A stretch of DNA of 64,000 nucleotides from Butyricimonas synergistica DSM 23225 (lineage in GTDB: Bacteria > Bacteroidota > Bacteroidia > Bacteroidales > Marinifilaceae). The notes under the pieces are model-generated. The model was not told the DNA's origin. It ran no database searches and saw only the letters and a program-made list of their open reading frames with translations. The stretch lies in contig NZ_KB903359.1 in NCBI RefSeq assembly GCF_000379665.1, positions 721,475 to 785,474 on the forward strand, given 5' to 3'. Shown here piece after piece: positions 25,410-33,976 of the stretch (positions are counted from its first letter, which is position 1; every line of letters begins with the position of its first letter). The translations under genes were made by a program, and so were the position numbers.

Positions 25410-26693
25410 TTACTTGAAGTAAGAAATCACGTGCAGCAATGCAGACGTCAACTTCGTCAACTCCTCCTCCCGGATTATAAACGGTGGCATCACGTACACC
25501 AACCGTCCGAAAGGACGAATCCATACCCCCTCTCTCACGAAAGCCGCCTGCATCACTCCCATATTCACGGGTTCCTTTAACTCAACAACTCCAATAGCCC
25601 CAAGTACACGTACATCCGCCACGTTCGCAAATTCCAGTGCAGGCAATAATTCCTGCCGTAATTGACTCTCGATCCGCCCGATCATCCCGGCAAGATCGTA
25701 CCCCCGGATCAAATCCAACGAAGCATTCGCCACGGCACACGCCATCGGGTTACCCATGAACGTGGGACCGTGCATGAACACGCCCGGGTCTTTCGAGCAT
25801 ATTTGAGTCGCAACTTTTTCCGTCGTCATCGTGGCGGCAAAACTCATGTACCCACCCGTGATCGCCTTACCGACACACATGATGTCCGGCACAATCCCCG
25901 CATGGTCTACCCCCCACATCTTTCCCGTCCGCCCAAAACCGGTCGCAATCTCATCACAGACGAGCAACACATCATAATCATTACACAACTCCCGCACCTG
26001 ACGCAGATAATCCGCCGAGTAGAACCACATTCCCCCGGCACCCTGTACAACCGGTTCCAGTATCACGGCTGCAATACGGTTATGATTATTACGAAGGCAT
26101 TGCTTGAATTCCTCTATATGTTCCGGCAAACACACCTCCCCATAACGCACTTCCGGGCGATGTACAAAATACTGCATGGGCAATGTACCCCGGAAAATAC
26201 TATGCATCCCCGTCACCGGGTCGCACACGGACATGGCATTCCACGTGTCACCGTGATATCCCTTCATGATCGTCAGAAAGTTACGCTTCTCCTCTCTCCC
26301 GGCAGCATACCAGTATTGCAAAGCCATTTTCATGGCAACCTCCACGGCAACTGAACCGGAATCACAATAGAATATTTTGTCGATCCCCGCCGGGGTCATT
26401 TCCACCAGCTTCTCCGCCAACTCCACCGCCGGACGATGCGTCAATCCCCCGAACATCACGTGAGACATATTCTTCAACTGTCCCTCCATAGCCGCGTTCA
26501 ATGCCGGATGATTATACCCGTGTACGGCACACCACCATGACGACATCCCGTCAATCAGCCGTGTACCGTCCTCCAGCTCGATATAGACACCTTCCGCCCT
26601 TTTCACCGGATACACCGGAAGCGGGTTTACCGTCGAAGTGTAAGGATGCCACAAATGCTCCTTGTCAAATTCCAATAATTCTGCCGTATTCAC
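25410..26693 (-). CDS. bioA: adenosylmethionine-8-amino-7-oxononanoate aminotransferase
   Basis: A 427-residue PLP-dependent class III aminotransferase that makes 7,8-diaminopelargonate, using SAM as the amino donor. Landmarks: [20 protein letters not shown] at the N-terminus, [16 protein letters not shown] near 48-62 (BioA-specific Trp pair), [15 protein letters not shown] near 243-257, and the PLP lysine in [15 protein letters not shown] near 275. It follows bioB by 18 bases. Translational coupling is not evident. Confidence 0.95.
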   Translation of the reverse strand: MNTAELLEFDKEHLWHPYTSTVNPLPVYPVKRAEGVYIELEDGTRLIDGMSSWWCAVHGYNHPALNAAMEGQLKNMSHVMFGGLTHRPAVELAEKLVEMTPAGIDKIFYCDSGSVAVEVAMKMALQYWYAAGREEKRNFLTIMKGYHGDTWNAMSVCDPVTGMHSIFRGTLPMQYFVHRPEVRYGEVCLPEHIEEFKQCLRNNHNRIAAVILEPVVQGAGGMWFYSADYLRQVRELCNDYDVLLVCDEIATGFGRTGKMWGVDHAGIVPDIMCVGKAITGGYMSFAATMTTEKVATQICSKDPGVFMHGPTFMGNPMACAVANASLDLIRGYDLAGMIGRIESQLRQELLPALEFANVADVRVLGAIGVVELKEPVNMGVMQAAFVREGVWIRPFGRLVYVMPPFIIREEELTKLTSALLHVISYFK

Positions 26694-26711
26694 CTTTATA
26701 AAATTAAAAGT

Positions 26712-27686
26712 TTATTTCTCAATTGTAAATCCCATTCTCTTCACCTTCTCCATATCCTCCATCACTTTTGAGCCCACCGTAGTCAGCATATCACCCAGTA
26801 TCGCTGAATTTATCCCGGCTCGTATAGCCTCTTCCTCGATATGGGCGATCAGTACACGTCCCCCGGCAAACCGCAAAAAGGCATCAGGATTAATAAAACG
26901 GAAGACCGCAACCGTTGTCAATACTTCTTCATCTGCCAGTGGATCCGTACTCTCGAGAGGCGTACCCGGTATCGGGTTCAACACGTTCATCGGTATCGAC
27001 TTCACGCCTAATTCACGTACCGCCAAAGCAAGGTCCACCCGGTCTTCCATCGTTTCGCCCATACCGATAATTCCCCCGGAGCAAACTTCCATCCCGAGCT
27101 CTTGCGCGTAACGGATCGTCTGAATCTTTTCGTCTATCGTGTGTGACGAACACAACGTGGCAAAGAATCTGCGGGATGACTCCAAATTACAATGGTAGCG
27201 TGTTATACCTGCTTCTTTTAACTTACGCAATTGTTCTTTATTCAACAACCCCATGGAGGCACACAAGTTAATCTCCATCTCCCCCTTGATTCTCCTCGCG
27301 TACCTGCACAAACGATCGATATTCTTATCCGACAACGAACGCCCGCTCGTCACGAACGAGAACTTGTTCACCTTGTACTTCGCGTTCAACCAGGCAAGCT
27401 CCACGCAACTCTCCTCATCAATCAACTCGTACTCCTGCACGTGTGTTTTAAACACCGCCGACTGCGCGCACCATTTACAATTCTCCGAACACCGTCCCGA
27501 CCGTGCATTCACGATCGAACACGTGTCAAAATACCGTCCCGCAAAACGATCCCGAATCTCCCCCGCAGCCCCGTACAACGCCTGCTTATCCGCCACGTTC
27601 GCCAAAGCCATTGCCTCTTCCCTCGTGATCTGTCCTCCCTCGAAAACCTTTCGTTTCAATTCCTCGATCAATCCCGTCATTTTCAA
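26712..27686 (-). CDS. bioB: biotin synthase
   Basis: A 324-residue radical SAM enzyme inserting sulfur into dethiobiotin. The radical SAM cluster motif is in RCSENCKWCAQS (Cys-x3-Cys-x2-Cys, about residues 64-75). NLESSRRFFATLCSSHT and YHCN carry further conserved cluster and substrate residues. The start is ATG 27686 (MKMTGLIEELK) or 27680. It is the first biotin gene; a 54-base gap separates it from a small upstream gene on the same strand. That gap contains an inverted pair, AAAGGTAT/ATACCTTT (about 27706-27738). Confidence 0.95.
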   Translation of the reverse strand: MKMTGLIEELKRKVFEGGQITREEAMALANVADKQALYGAAGEIRDRFAGRYFDTCSIVNARSGRCSENCKWCAQSAVFKTHVQEYELIDEESCVELAWLNAKYKVNKFSFVTSGRSLSDKNIDRLCRYARRIKGEMEINLCASMGLLNKEQLRKLKEAGITRYHCNLESSRRFFATLCSSHTIDEKIQTIRYAQELGMEVCSGGIIGMGETMEDRVDLALAVRELGVKSIPMNVLNPIPGTPLESTDPLADEEVLTTVAVFRFINPDAFLRFAGGRVLIAHIEEEAIRAGINSAILGDMLTTVGSKVMEDMEKVKRMGFTIEK

Positions 27687-27740
27687 TTCTCCATTTCAAT
27701 TAAAAAAGGTATCTCCATTCAAAAAACGGACATACCTTTC

Positions 27741-28046
27741 CTATACATTAATATTCAAATACCTATTTATACAACCTGCATCCACCCGACTCGGCGACGA
27801 CACGCGACACGCCTGTACCACTTTCTCCTCGTATCCCTCGAACAACCTGACAAGCCGCTCGAACACTTCCGACAAGTTCACGATCACGCCCTTCCTCGAT
27901 GATTTCTGCAATGACATCTCGCAAATATGAATTGCCAACGTACCAATCCGCACCTCCCGTCCCAGCGAGGCAAAAATAGCATACCCCTTTCTGTTCCAAC
28001 GAGAAAAGTGCAACTTACTACCGAATTGAACAATACGTTTACTCAT
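27741..28046 (-). CDS. small conserved-looking protein preceding bioB
   Basis: A 101-residue frame starting at ATG 28046 (MSKRIVQFGSKLHFSRWNRK) with a segment RKGYAIFASLGREVRIG that I have the impression of seeing in small Bacteroidales proteins next to vitamin-related genes; I cannot name the family. The rest has one hydrophobic-polar helix (VFERLVRLFEGYEEKVVQA). A longer frame to 28160 has no support. It ends 54 bases before bioB on the same strand and may be the first gene of the biotin operon, or a neighbour with an unrelated role. Confidence 0.5.
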   Translation of the reverse strand: MSKRIVQFGSKLHFSRWNRKGYAIFASLGREVRIGTLAIHICEMSLQKSSRKGVIVNLSEVFERLVRLFEGYEEKVVQACRVSSPSRVDAGCINRYLNINV

Positions 28047-28313
28047 AAGCACGAGAAATAACATCATTTCACTAAAACGTCGCAAGTTAATAAAATTCTC
28101 CGTACAAGTAGGATTCCATACAGATAAAATTAGCAAGAACAGATAAATTCCAGAAGGCATGGCACACCAGGTGCCACAGGTTCACCGAAAGCGGTTACCA
28201 GCAGGGAAACGGGTGTACTTATGAACCATACCATAACGATCCCCCCCAAAGAAACACATCGTTGATATTTGTATTCCGACAAAACTTCTTTAAAAGAGGA
28301 AAACTACCATCAT
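28047..28313. other. intergenic region with short stems, no gene
   Basis: I see no coding region here. On the plus strand, TGGCAC/GTGCCA (about 28163-28179) and then GGTTCACC…GGTTACC with AGCAGGGAAACGGGTG (about 28180-28230) recall pieces of a cobalamin riboswitch, but the CCCGC(A/T)RCTG box is missing and no plus-strand gene follows. It is best treated as unassigned. Confidence 0.35.
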
Positions 28314-28450
28314 CCCAAAGTAATCCCACGGTAAAACTACCTCATGACAATTATACCCCAGAATCAACCCACTTACCTCCCCCATTCCCAACCTTGCTGT
28401 AGCGGTCGTGTAAGTAGGTTGTAAGCGACAAGAGATAGTATTACTTTGGG
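28314..28450. repeat. nested inverted repeat, MITE-like or structured RNA
   Basis: The outer pair CCCAAAGTAAT (28314-28324) and ATTACTTTGGG (28440-28450) is perfect. The inner pair CAACCCACTTAC (28365-28376) and GTAAGTAGGTTG (28410-28421) matches 11 of 12. The whole 137-base block is gene-free and lies at the transition from the biotin region to the AT-rich defence region. It could be a small non-autonomous element or a long hairpin terminating the convergent side of the nSTAND gene. Confidence 0.45.
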
Positions 28451-28543
28451 ATTACTAGGAAATTAAGGTGGTCTTTATCTATTCATGAAAAAAAAATCAT
28501 ACTATTACCCACATAATTAAGTCTATTGATTCAAAATCACCAT

Positions 28544-31500
28544 CTACAAGAGATCTTTATGATCGTTTGCATCTAAAAAAGCATTAAATTTTTGCTTTAT
28601 ACGAGCATACAAATTTAAAATAAAATCTTCCATCCCCACATTTTGTAATAAGCGGTAATTTCCTTTTTCATTAGCAAATTTATAGATATTCAACTTGAAA
28701 ATTTTATCCGTACTCTTTACAGGTATACCTTTATCATTCAACAAACCTAACGTCTGCAAAAGTTTTTGATACAGTTCCGGGTATCCATTCTTATACATTT
28801 TGCATTTTTCTGAATCTGGATTCCAATAAATTTCTCCATAGAAAAAAGAATCCACCTCCCATTCACATGCTTCAGAGATAATCCCTAACAGACAAAATAA
28901 TTCTTGTATAAAACACTCTTTACTAGCTCCTCCCTCTTTCTCAAACGATTTTTGCTTTTTCTTCCAAACAAAATTAATAGACGGATTAAAGAAACGCAAA
29001 AAAGACAGAACCAAAGCACGTGGAGATTTCAAATTCAGGGCGTTAAAAAAACGCTCCATTTCAGGTTTTAATATTTTCTCTCGAAAACGGTCTGCATCTG
29101 CTTCTTGAATAAAGGTCCCCAAAAGTCGTTCTCCATTAGAACAAATATCTACAATGGTTTCTTTATACTCGCTTTCGTCTTTCTCCTGCTTTAAGGCAAG
29201 TGAAAGAAAATAAATGATTAAATCAAAATTCAAAAAAGTGTACCAACTTTTTTCAGGAATAATCAATGGATAAAGTATATCTGGATCAGGTACCTCCATA
29301 CCAAAACGCTTTAAACGCTCTTTAATCTGAATATCTGTATAATACATATTTTCACGAGAATGTATATTTTCATAATAACACTCTAATAGCATTCTCGGAA
29401 GTACTTTTTGAATCGTTCTCCAATCAATATTGTATTTTTCACTACAATATTCAACAAAACGCTCGAAAAAAGTATATCTCGAAATGTTCTCAAACTCTAC
29501 ATTTGCATTACAAACAAAATCGATCATCTCAATCATTGAAGGAGTATTATCAACAAAACTAGATATAAATGAATCCTCCTTTTTTATTTCCAGAAGTAAT
29601 CTATTCTTTATCTGTTTATTCTGACAATAAGTTTTAATCAATTTTTCAGGCGACACGCCTGATTCATATTTATCTCCCAAGTAAGTAGAAATCATTTTAT
29701 CCGAAAATGAAGGAACATATCTTTCTTGTTTTATATTTTGTTTGCGAGATTTATACCTTCCTCTTTTTTCTTTGCGTTCATCAAAATAACCAGGCATTTC
29801 CAATGCCTCTTCCATTTTCTGAATAAATTCACTGTTCAATCTAATTCCATACTGCTTCTTGAATCCATCTATGCAATATAATAAATCATCCAATTCTTCT
29901 CCTATACCCTCGTCATCATAATAATATTCTATATCATCTAGAATTAGTACCCGGAGATGCTTTCTAATCATCTTAATATGTTCATGGTAATAGTGCTCAA
30001 ACTCTTCCGGAAAAATATCTCTAAACTCGTAAAAATAATTGTACTCCATCGCAAAAGTGATACTATGATGATATATCGCAAGAACATCGTATGGATTTAA
30101 CTTCAGAAAAGGTTTTAAATCTTTAATAACACAAGGGAAACGCGACATCGAATCTTTACACACAACTTTTCGCGTTCCATCAAAACCTATGATATCTTTA
30201 CGTACCCGTTCCAAAACGAAATCCAGCACCTCATTATTATCCACCTCTTCTATATCAAACAACCTCATCAAGATCAAATATTTCATGTATTCTGTTTCTG
30301 CACTATTATGAGCACGTGTAAACGTATCTGCCACTTCACTGAAATCATTTGTACTAAAATTAAGATGGTCAAATTCTGACAATATTTTATTTTTTAAGAT
30401 CTTCTGCAAATCAGTTGGCAAAATAATTTTTTCCCCAAATAAACATATATCTGCCGAGGTATCATCAATGTTATCCTCGTAGGTACTAAACACATAATAC
30501 AACTGATTAAAAAATTCCGCCCCCTTTATTAGAACTTCACCCCAAGATTCTATATTTTTTCTCAGGTATTCTAACAAGTAATCCTTGATTCCTGGACTTC
30601 GGAATGACAACCAAATTTCTCCTGTATAAGGATCTTGATTAGTTATAATAAATAATTCTTCCAAAACCTTTATCTGTTCATCGAATTCTAAAAGTTCTGT
30701 ATTTAAATTAAGTTCCGAACGAGTTAATTTCTCTGTTCTTTTAAAAGCTTTTCTTAAATCTCCTATTTCGATCGGATCACTAGAAATAAGCATTAACAAT
30801 AATATTAACCGTGCATCACTAGTTTGAAGACGAAATATTTCTTCCCAATAATCATAAGGTTTGTCCAAATAATGTTGAAATTCCTTGTAAAACGCATAAC
30901 AACTATCAACTTTTATATTATACACGTAATTCATAAAATATTCGATATGCCTTGGAGAATAATTGGGATGACTTAATAATCTATTTAACAAATCATTATA
31001 CCGCAGATATTCAAGGTATTCACGTCCACAATTATAAAACAACAAATGATTCAAAAATATCTTTGCCCTATCCTCCAAACTATATTCCTCTATTGATAAT
31101 GTATAATTTCTCAACCTTAAAAGTTCTTTAAGGTCAATCTCCGCCTTATTCAATATCGAATCAATGATATATGTCCGAGAGGTTAAGATCAAATAATGAT
31201 TGGGACTTTTCCGTATCCTTTCTATAATTCGTACGAAACGTTTCAAATCATCACGATTCCAAATTTGCTTATCAAATTGAGATCCCCAAAAATCATCAAT
31301 AAAGAATAATTGTTTCTTATTACAATCCATCACTTCATCAATATCAAATGCATGATATAAAGCAAATATATTATCCCATTTTTCTGGCAACAGCTGTTGT
31401 ATTATCATCCTAGCTGTCGTCGATTTACCCACTCCCGGATTACCTGTTAATATGACAATTCTCTCCTCTTTAACTTTTTTTAGAGCCTGACAATACTGCC

Positions 31501-32053
31501 CTGTATTATAGTAAAGACTACGATAATCCTTGATAAAATCCAACTCTTCTTTTGTTTTATTATAAAATCTTCGATTTATAATATTTTCAATAATATTTTC
31601 CACGTAAGTTAGATCAGGAACTAACAAGCTAGAATAAGTTCTTTTTAGCCTAGCATATTCAGGTTTATCAAGATATTTATTCAATTTTTCTCTGTCAATA
31701 ATATCTTCTTCATTTTTAATATACCCGCCAAACATATCTAATATCTCTGTAGCTTTATCAGGACTCAAACTCATACTGATTGCCAAAATGTATCGATCCG
31801 GATTACGTTGTTTACATTTAACAACCTCCTTTTTTAATTCTGTTTTTAGCCTATTATAATTACGAGGATCTAAAAGTTTAGTTTGCCCTATAATGTTCAA
31901 ATCGGAATTCGTACATCTAATATCGATCCCCCCATCTTTACCTGGTCCATAGGTTGTAAACGTTAATCCTTTCTCTCGAATTTCAAGGACATCACAAATC
32001 AGACGTTGAAACTGCTTCCAATCCAACAAATTATGAAAATCAAAATTTAACAT
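28544..32053 (-). CDS. Mrr-like nuclease / nSTAND NTPase, probable anti-phage protein
   Basis: A 1169-residue protein. The N-terminus (about 1-115) is an Mrr-type PD-(D/E)XK region: GKDGGIDIR (about 37-44) and IIGQTK (about 55-60). It is followed by a STAND-like P-loop NTPase: Walker A LTGNPGVGKSTTAR (about 202-213) and Walker B KQLFFIDDFWGS (about 248-257), resembling nSTAND3. The remaining 700 residues are helical and acidic, without a clear repeat, and probably form a sensor. The start is ATG 32053 (MLNFDFHNLLDW), since a consensus promoter lies between it and an earlier in-frame ATG at 32125. STAND NTPases with nuclease heads, such as Avs proteins, detect phage proteins and cleave DNA; that role is inferred here. 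Confidence 0.8.
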   Translation of the reverse strand: MLNFDFHNLLDWKQFQRLICDVLEIREKGLTFTTYGPGKDGGIDIRCTNSDLNIIGQTKLLDPRNYNRLKTELKKEVVKCKQRNPDRYILAISMSLSPDKATEILDMFGGYIKNEEDIIDREKLNKYLDKPEYARLKRTYSSLLVPDLTYVENIIENIINRRFYNKTKEELDFIKDYRSLYYNTGQYCQALKKVKEERIVILTGNPGVGKSTTARMIIQQLLPEKWDNIFALYHAFDIDEVMDCNKKQLFFIDDFWGSQFDKQIWNRDDLKRFVRIIERIRKSPNHYLILTSRTYIIDSILNKAEIDLKELLRLRNYTLSIEEYSLEDRAKIFLNHLLFYNCGREYLEYLRYNDLLNRLLSHPNYSPRHIEYFMNYVYNIKVDSCYAFYKEFQHYLDKPYDYWEEIFRLQTSDARLILLLMLISSDPIEIGDLRKAFKRTEKLTRSELNLNTELLEFDEQIKVLEELFIITNQDPYTGEIWLSFRSPGIKDYLLEYLRKNIESWGEVLIKGAEFFNQLYYVFSTYEDNIDDTSADICLFGEKIILPTDLQKILKNKILSEFDHLNFSTNDFSEVADTFTRAHNSAETEYMKYLILMRLFDIEEVDNNEVLDFVLERVRKDIIGFDGTRKVVCKDSMSRFPCVIKDLKPFLKLNPYDVLAIYHHSITFAMEYNYFYEFRDIFPEEFEHYYHEHIKMIRKHLRVLILDDIEYYYDDEGIGEELDDLLYCIDGFKKQYGIRLNSEFIQKMEEALEMPGYFDERKEKRGRYKSRKQNIKQERYVPSFSDKMISTYLGDKYESGVSPEKLIKTYCQNKQIKNRLLLEIKKEDSFISSFVDNTPSMIEMIDFVCNANVEFENISRYTFFERFVEYCSEKYNIDWRTIQKVLPRMLLECYYENIHSRENMYYTDIQIKERLKRFGMEVPDPDILYPLIIPEKSWYTFLNFDLIIYFLSLALKQEKDESEYKETIVDICSNGERLLGTFIQEADADRFREKILKPEMERFFNALNLKSPRALVLSFLRFFNPSINFVWKKKQKSFEKEGGASKECFIQELFCLLGIISEACEWEVDSFFYGEIYWNPDSEKCKMYKNGYPELYQKLLQTLGLLNDKGIPVKSTDKIFKLNIYKFANEKGNYRLLQNVGMEDFILNLYARIKQKFNAFLDANDHKDLL

Positions 32054-32078
32054 GGCAAAACTTTTAATTTGATATTCA

Positions 32079-32108
32079 CAAATATAACTCTTTTTAATCG
32101 ACTTACAA
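32079..32108 (-). promoter_or_regulatory. promoter of the Mrr-nSTAND gene
   Basis: On the minus strand, TTG (complement of 32106-32108) and TATATTTG (complement of 32079-32086) are 19 bases apart, a close match to the Bacteroidetes consensus. It leaves a leader of about 20 bases before ATG 32053 and excludes the longer start at 32125. Confidence 0.65.
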
Positions 32109-32209
32109 CAGACACAACTGTCCACCTCCCCTTATAGTAGGTTTATTTAGAGAATAAGATATTAATATATAATCTCCCGCTATCTGAATCCTCGACAAGA
32201 AACACTCGT

Positions 32210-32734
32210 TTATAATTTTTTCTCTTTACTTATAGCTTTCAGAATATTCTTTCGGACAGTTCTCATAGATGGCTCGCAATCTGGTTCCATTATTTCAAGC
32301 ACCATTTTCAACTCTTGCATCAATTCAGGAATAGGACGGCATAATTCATAAGCTAATTTCAAGCAAAGAGACCTCACGCCCGGCAATTCTTGACGAGATA
32401 TCATCTTTTCCAAACAAAAATCAAGAAAATCAACCCTTGGCGGATTAGCCTGCGGCTGTTTATAAAGCAAATTAAGAATTACCCTCCGCTTTCCCCCGTG
32501 CTTGCAGCTCAGCACTTCATCTATCAGTTCATCCTGCTTGACATACAACCACTCGTTACTTTTTGAGGAAACATGAGTAAAAATCCAAGCCGCATGATAG
32601 CCTATTGTCTCGTCATCCCCGATAACCAAATCATATAGCCTTTGCTTTTGACGATCATCATGCTCGACAAGCAGGACTATTTCATGAATATCGTCCATAC
32701 CGATGCGTTGGGACAGTTTTGTTTCAAAATCCAT
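32210..32734 (-). CDS. HEAT-repeat-like small protein
   Basis: A 174-residue protein made of paired helices: YDLVIGDDETIGYHAAWIF, ELIDEVLSCKHGGKRRVILN, VDFLDFCLEKMISRQ and VRSLCLKLAYELCRPIPELM. This reads like four HEAT/armadillo-type units. I recognise no catalytic residue and do not know the function; similar small proteins in Bacteroidetes are annotated as hypothetical. It lies 26 bases after the TIGR04076 gene on the same strand, so the two probably form one unit. By the island model it belongs to the chromosome left of the island. Confidence 0.65.
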   Translation of the reverse strand: MDFETKLSQRIGMDDIHEIVLLVEHDDRQKQRLYDLVIGDDETIGYHAAWIFTHVSSKSNEWLYVKQDELIDEVLSCKHGGKRRVILNLLYKQPQANPPRVDFLDFCLEKMISRQELPGVRSLCLKLAYELCRPIPELMQELKMVLEIMEPDCEPSMRTVRKNILKAISKEKKL

Positions 32735-32760
32735 TTATAAATATTTTTACAGGAAAAAAC

Positions 32761-33075
32761 TCAATCAGCCTCTTCCTCCAATGCCTCAATAAAAAAACTA
32801 ACAGGACGAAAACCGTCATTGCACGATATCATGGCAGACTTCTCATTTTTCATCCACCCATTATAAAAATTACCACCACCATGCGCTAAAGCCATTACAA
32901 AGGAAGACATACTCTCCCAAGCACTATCGCACATACTTTCAGGTTTCTTCCACCCATTAGCTATAAAAATTTGGCCTTCTTTCATATCACAAGCGTGTTC
33001 CATGGGATTCTCATACTTCGCCATCAAATCTGGATAACAAGCTATCCTCATAACGGTGATTCTACATTTTTTCAT
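32761..33075 (-). CDS. TIGR04076 family protein
   Basis: A 104-residue protein matching the pattern of this small family: the start KKCRITVMRIACYPDL, AKYENPMEHACDMKEGQIFI, the aromatic middle PESMCDSAWESMSSFVMALA, and the ending NDGFRPVSFFIEALEEEAD, in which the conserved CNDGxRPVxF stretch is visible. The family is cysteine-containing and of unknown function. The gene start lies 42 bases from the proposed left attachment core, and it would be the first gene outside the island on that side. Confidence 0.8.
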   Translation of the reverse strand: MKKCRITVMRIACYPDLMAKYENPMEHACDMKEGQIFIANGWKKPESMCDSAWESMSSFVMALAHGGGNFYNGWMKNEKSAMISCNDGFRPVSFFIEALEEEAD

Positions 33076-33112
33076 AACTATAATATTTATGGTAATCGTT
33101 GATAGAATGGAT

Positions 33113-33127
33113 TTACTTCCCGATGCA
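33113..33127. other. candidate left attachment site (attL)
   Basis: On the minus strand this reads TGC ATC GGG AAG TAA, that is Cys-Ile-Gly-Lys-stop, like the end of mnmE, although no mnmE gene is here. The core shared with the right site is 11 bases (33117-33127). It lies 38 bases upstream of the TIGR04076 gene. Confidence 0.5.
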
Positions 33128-33552
33128 GCATATTAGACTAATTGATTACCAATAGTTTGAAACTTAAATGGTATAAAAGTCTGATTTTGCTCCTTTTTCT
33201 GCGCTGAACTTTTGCAAAGATAATGCGTTTTTCCGGTACAAGAAAACAAATGAGAAGACTTTGATAAAAAAGGTGATTTTTGGGTGTAATTTTGTAAGTC
33301 TTTCAATGATATTTACGAAAGATGTTGTAAGGTGTTTCATCTGTTATTATGTTGTGATTATACCGCAGATTATTTCTCCAAGATTGAATACGAAGTGACT
33401 TATACCGATTGCTGGCGAAAAGAAAAATCAGTCGGGTAAATCTTCCTTTTCCCTCTGTTTGACTTGACTTTATTGCCCGTGTATATAAAACGGTCATTAA
33501 AGTCAAGTTGAGTATCTTTTTCTTTTGGCAAGCCAATAATTATGCGCATTCG
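33128..33552. other. island left end, no supported gene
   Basis: This stretch holds no credible gene. A 77-codon open frame at 33303-33536 (minus) has no start context or family. Part of it, TGCTGGCGAAAAGAAAAA (33410-33427), recurs at 53437-53454 near the other end of the cargo. CTTGACTTTATT recurs inverted near 53665-53680. Confidence 0.4.
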
Positions 33553-33646
33553 TTGGCTATTTCAAAACATATTACTACTTTTGTATTGTAAATATCAATA
33601 TAGTGAATATAATATCAATATATAGTATTTAATCATCAGTATAGTG
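33553..33646 (+). promoter_or_regulatory. hipBA promoter with three 20-base-spaced operator-like repeats
   Basis: TTG (33553-33555) and TACTTTTG (33576-33583) are 20 bases apart. Just downstream, in the presumed leader, a motif of type AATATCAATATAGT recurs at 33591, 33611 and 33631, exactly 20 bases apart. Each copy has partial dyad symmetry (ATCA…TGAT, best in the third). This is the expected layout for HipB autoregulation. Confidence 0.6.
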
Positions 33647-33656
33647 ATATATAAAT

Positions 33657-33965
33657 ATGAAAGATTTGTTTGAATACTCCACTCCCGAACTGGTACGCAT
33701 GTTGGGTACTCGTTTTAAGGAATATAGAATGCGGTGCAATCTGACACAAAAAGAAGTGTCGGAACTTTCAGGTGTCGGGCTTACTACCATACACAAGTTT
33801 GAAAATGGCACGGCAGGCAACCTTTCATTGTCAACATTTATTCTCTTGTTGAAGGTCGTCGGTCAGATTAATTCTTTAGACGATATTTTGCCGGAATTGC
33901 CCGAATCGCCTTATCTTATGCGTGAAAATGAGAAAAAAGCGCAACGAATCAGACACTCTAAATAA
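33657..33965 (+). CDS. HipB-like XRE family antitoxin
   Basis: A 102-residue protein with one XRE-type helix-turn-helix: LGTRFKEYRMRCNLTQKEVS (about residues 14-33), ELSGVGLTTIHKFENGTAGN (about 34-53) and LSTFILLLKVVGQI. It is 11 bases upstream of a hipA-like gene, the usual antitoxin-toxin order. It would bind and restrain the kinase and repress the operon through the repeats in its leader. The C-terminal tail (about 80-102) is charged and may be the flexible part that interacts with HipA. Confidence 0.88.
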   Translation: MKDLFEYSTPELVRMLGTRFKEYRMRCNLTQKEVSELSGVGLTTIHKFENGTAGNLSLSTFILLLKVVGQINSLDDILPELPESPYLMRENEKKAQRIRHSK

Positions 33966-33976
33966 GACATACAGAT

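Noticed and set aside
32054-32125. Longer start of the nSTAND gene at 32125
   Set aside because: A consensus promoter lies between it and ATG 32053.
33303-33536. 77-codon open frame on the minus strand
   Set aside because: No recognisable protein features and no promoter; it covers the repeat word at 33410.
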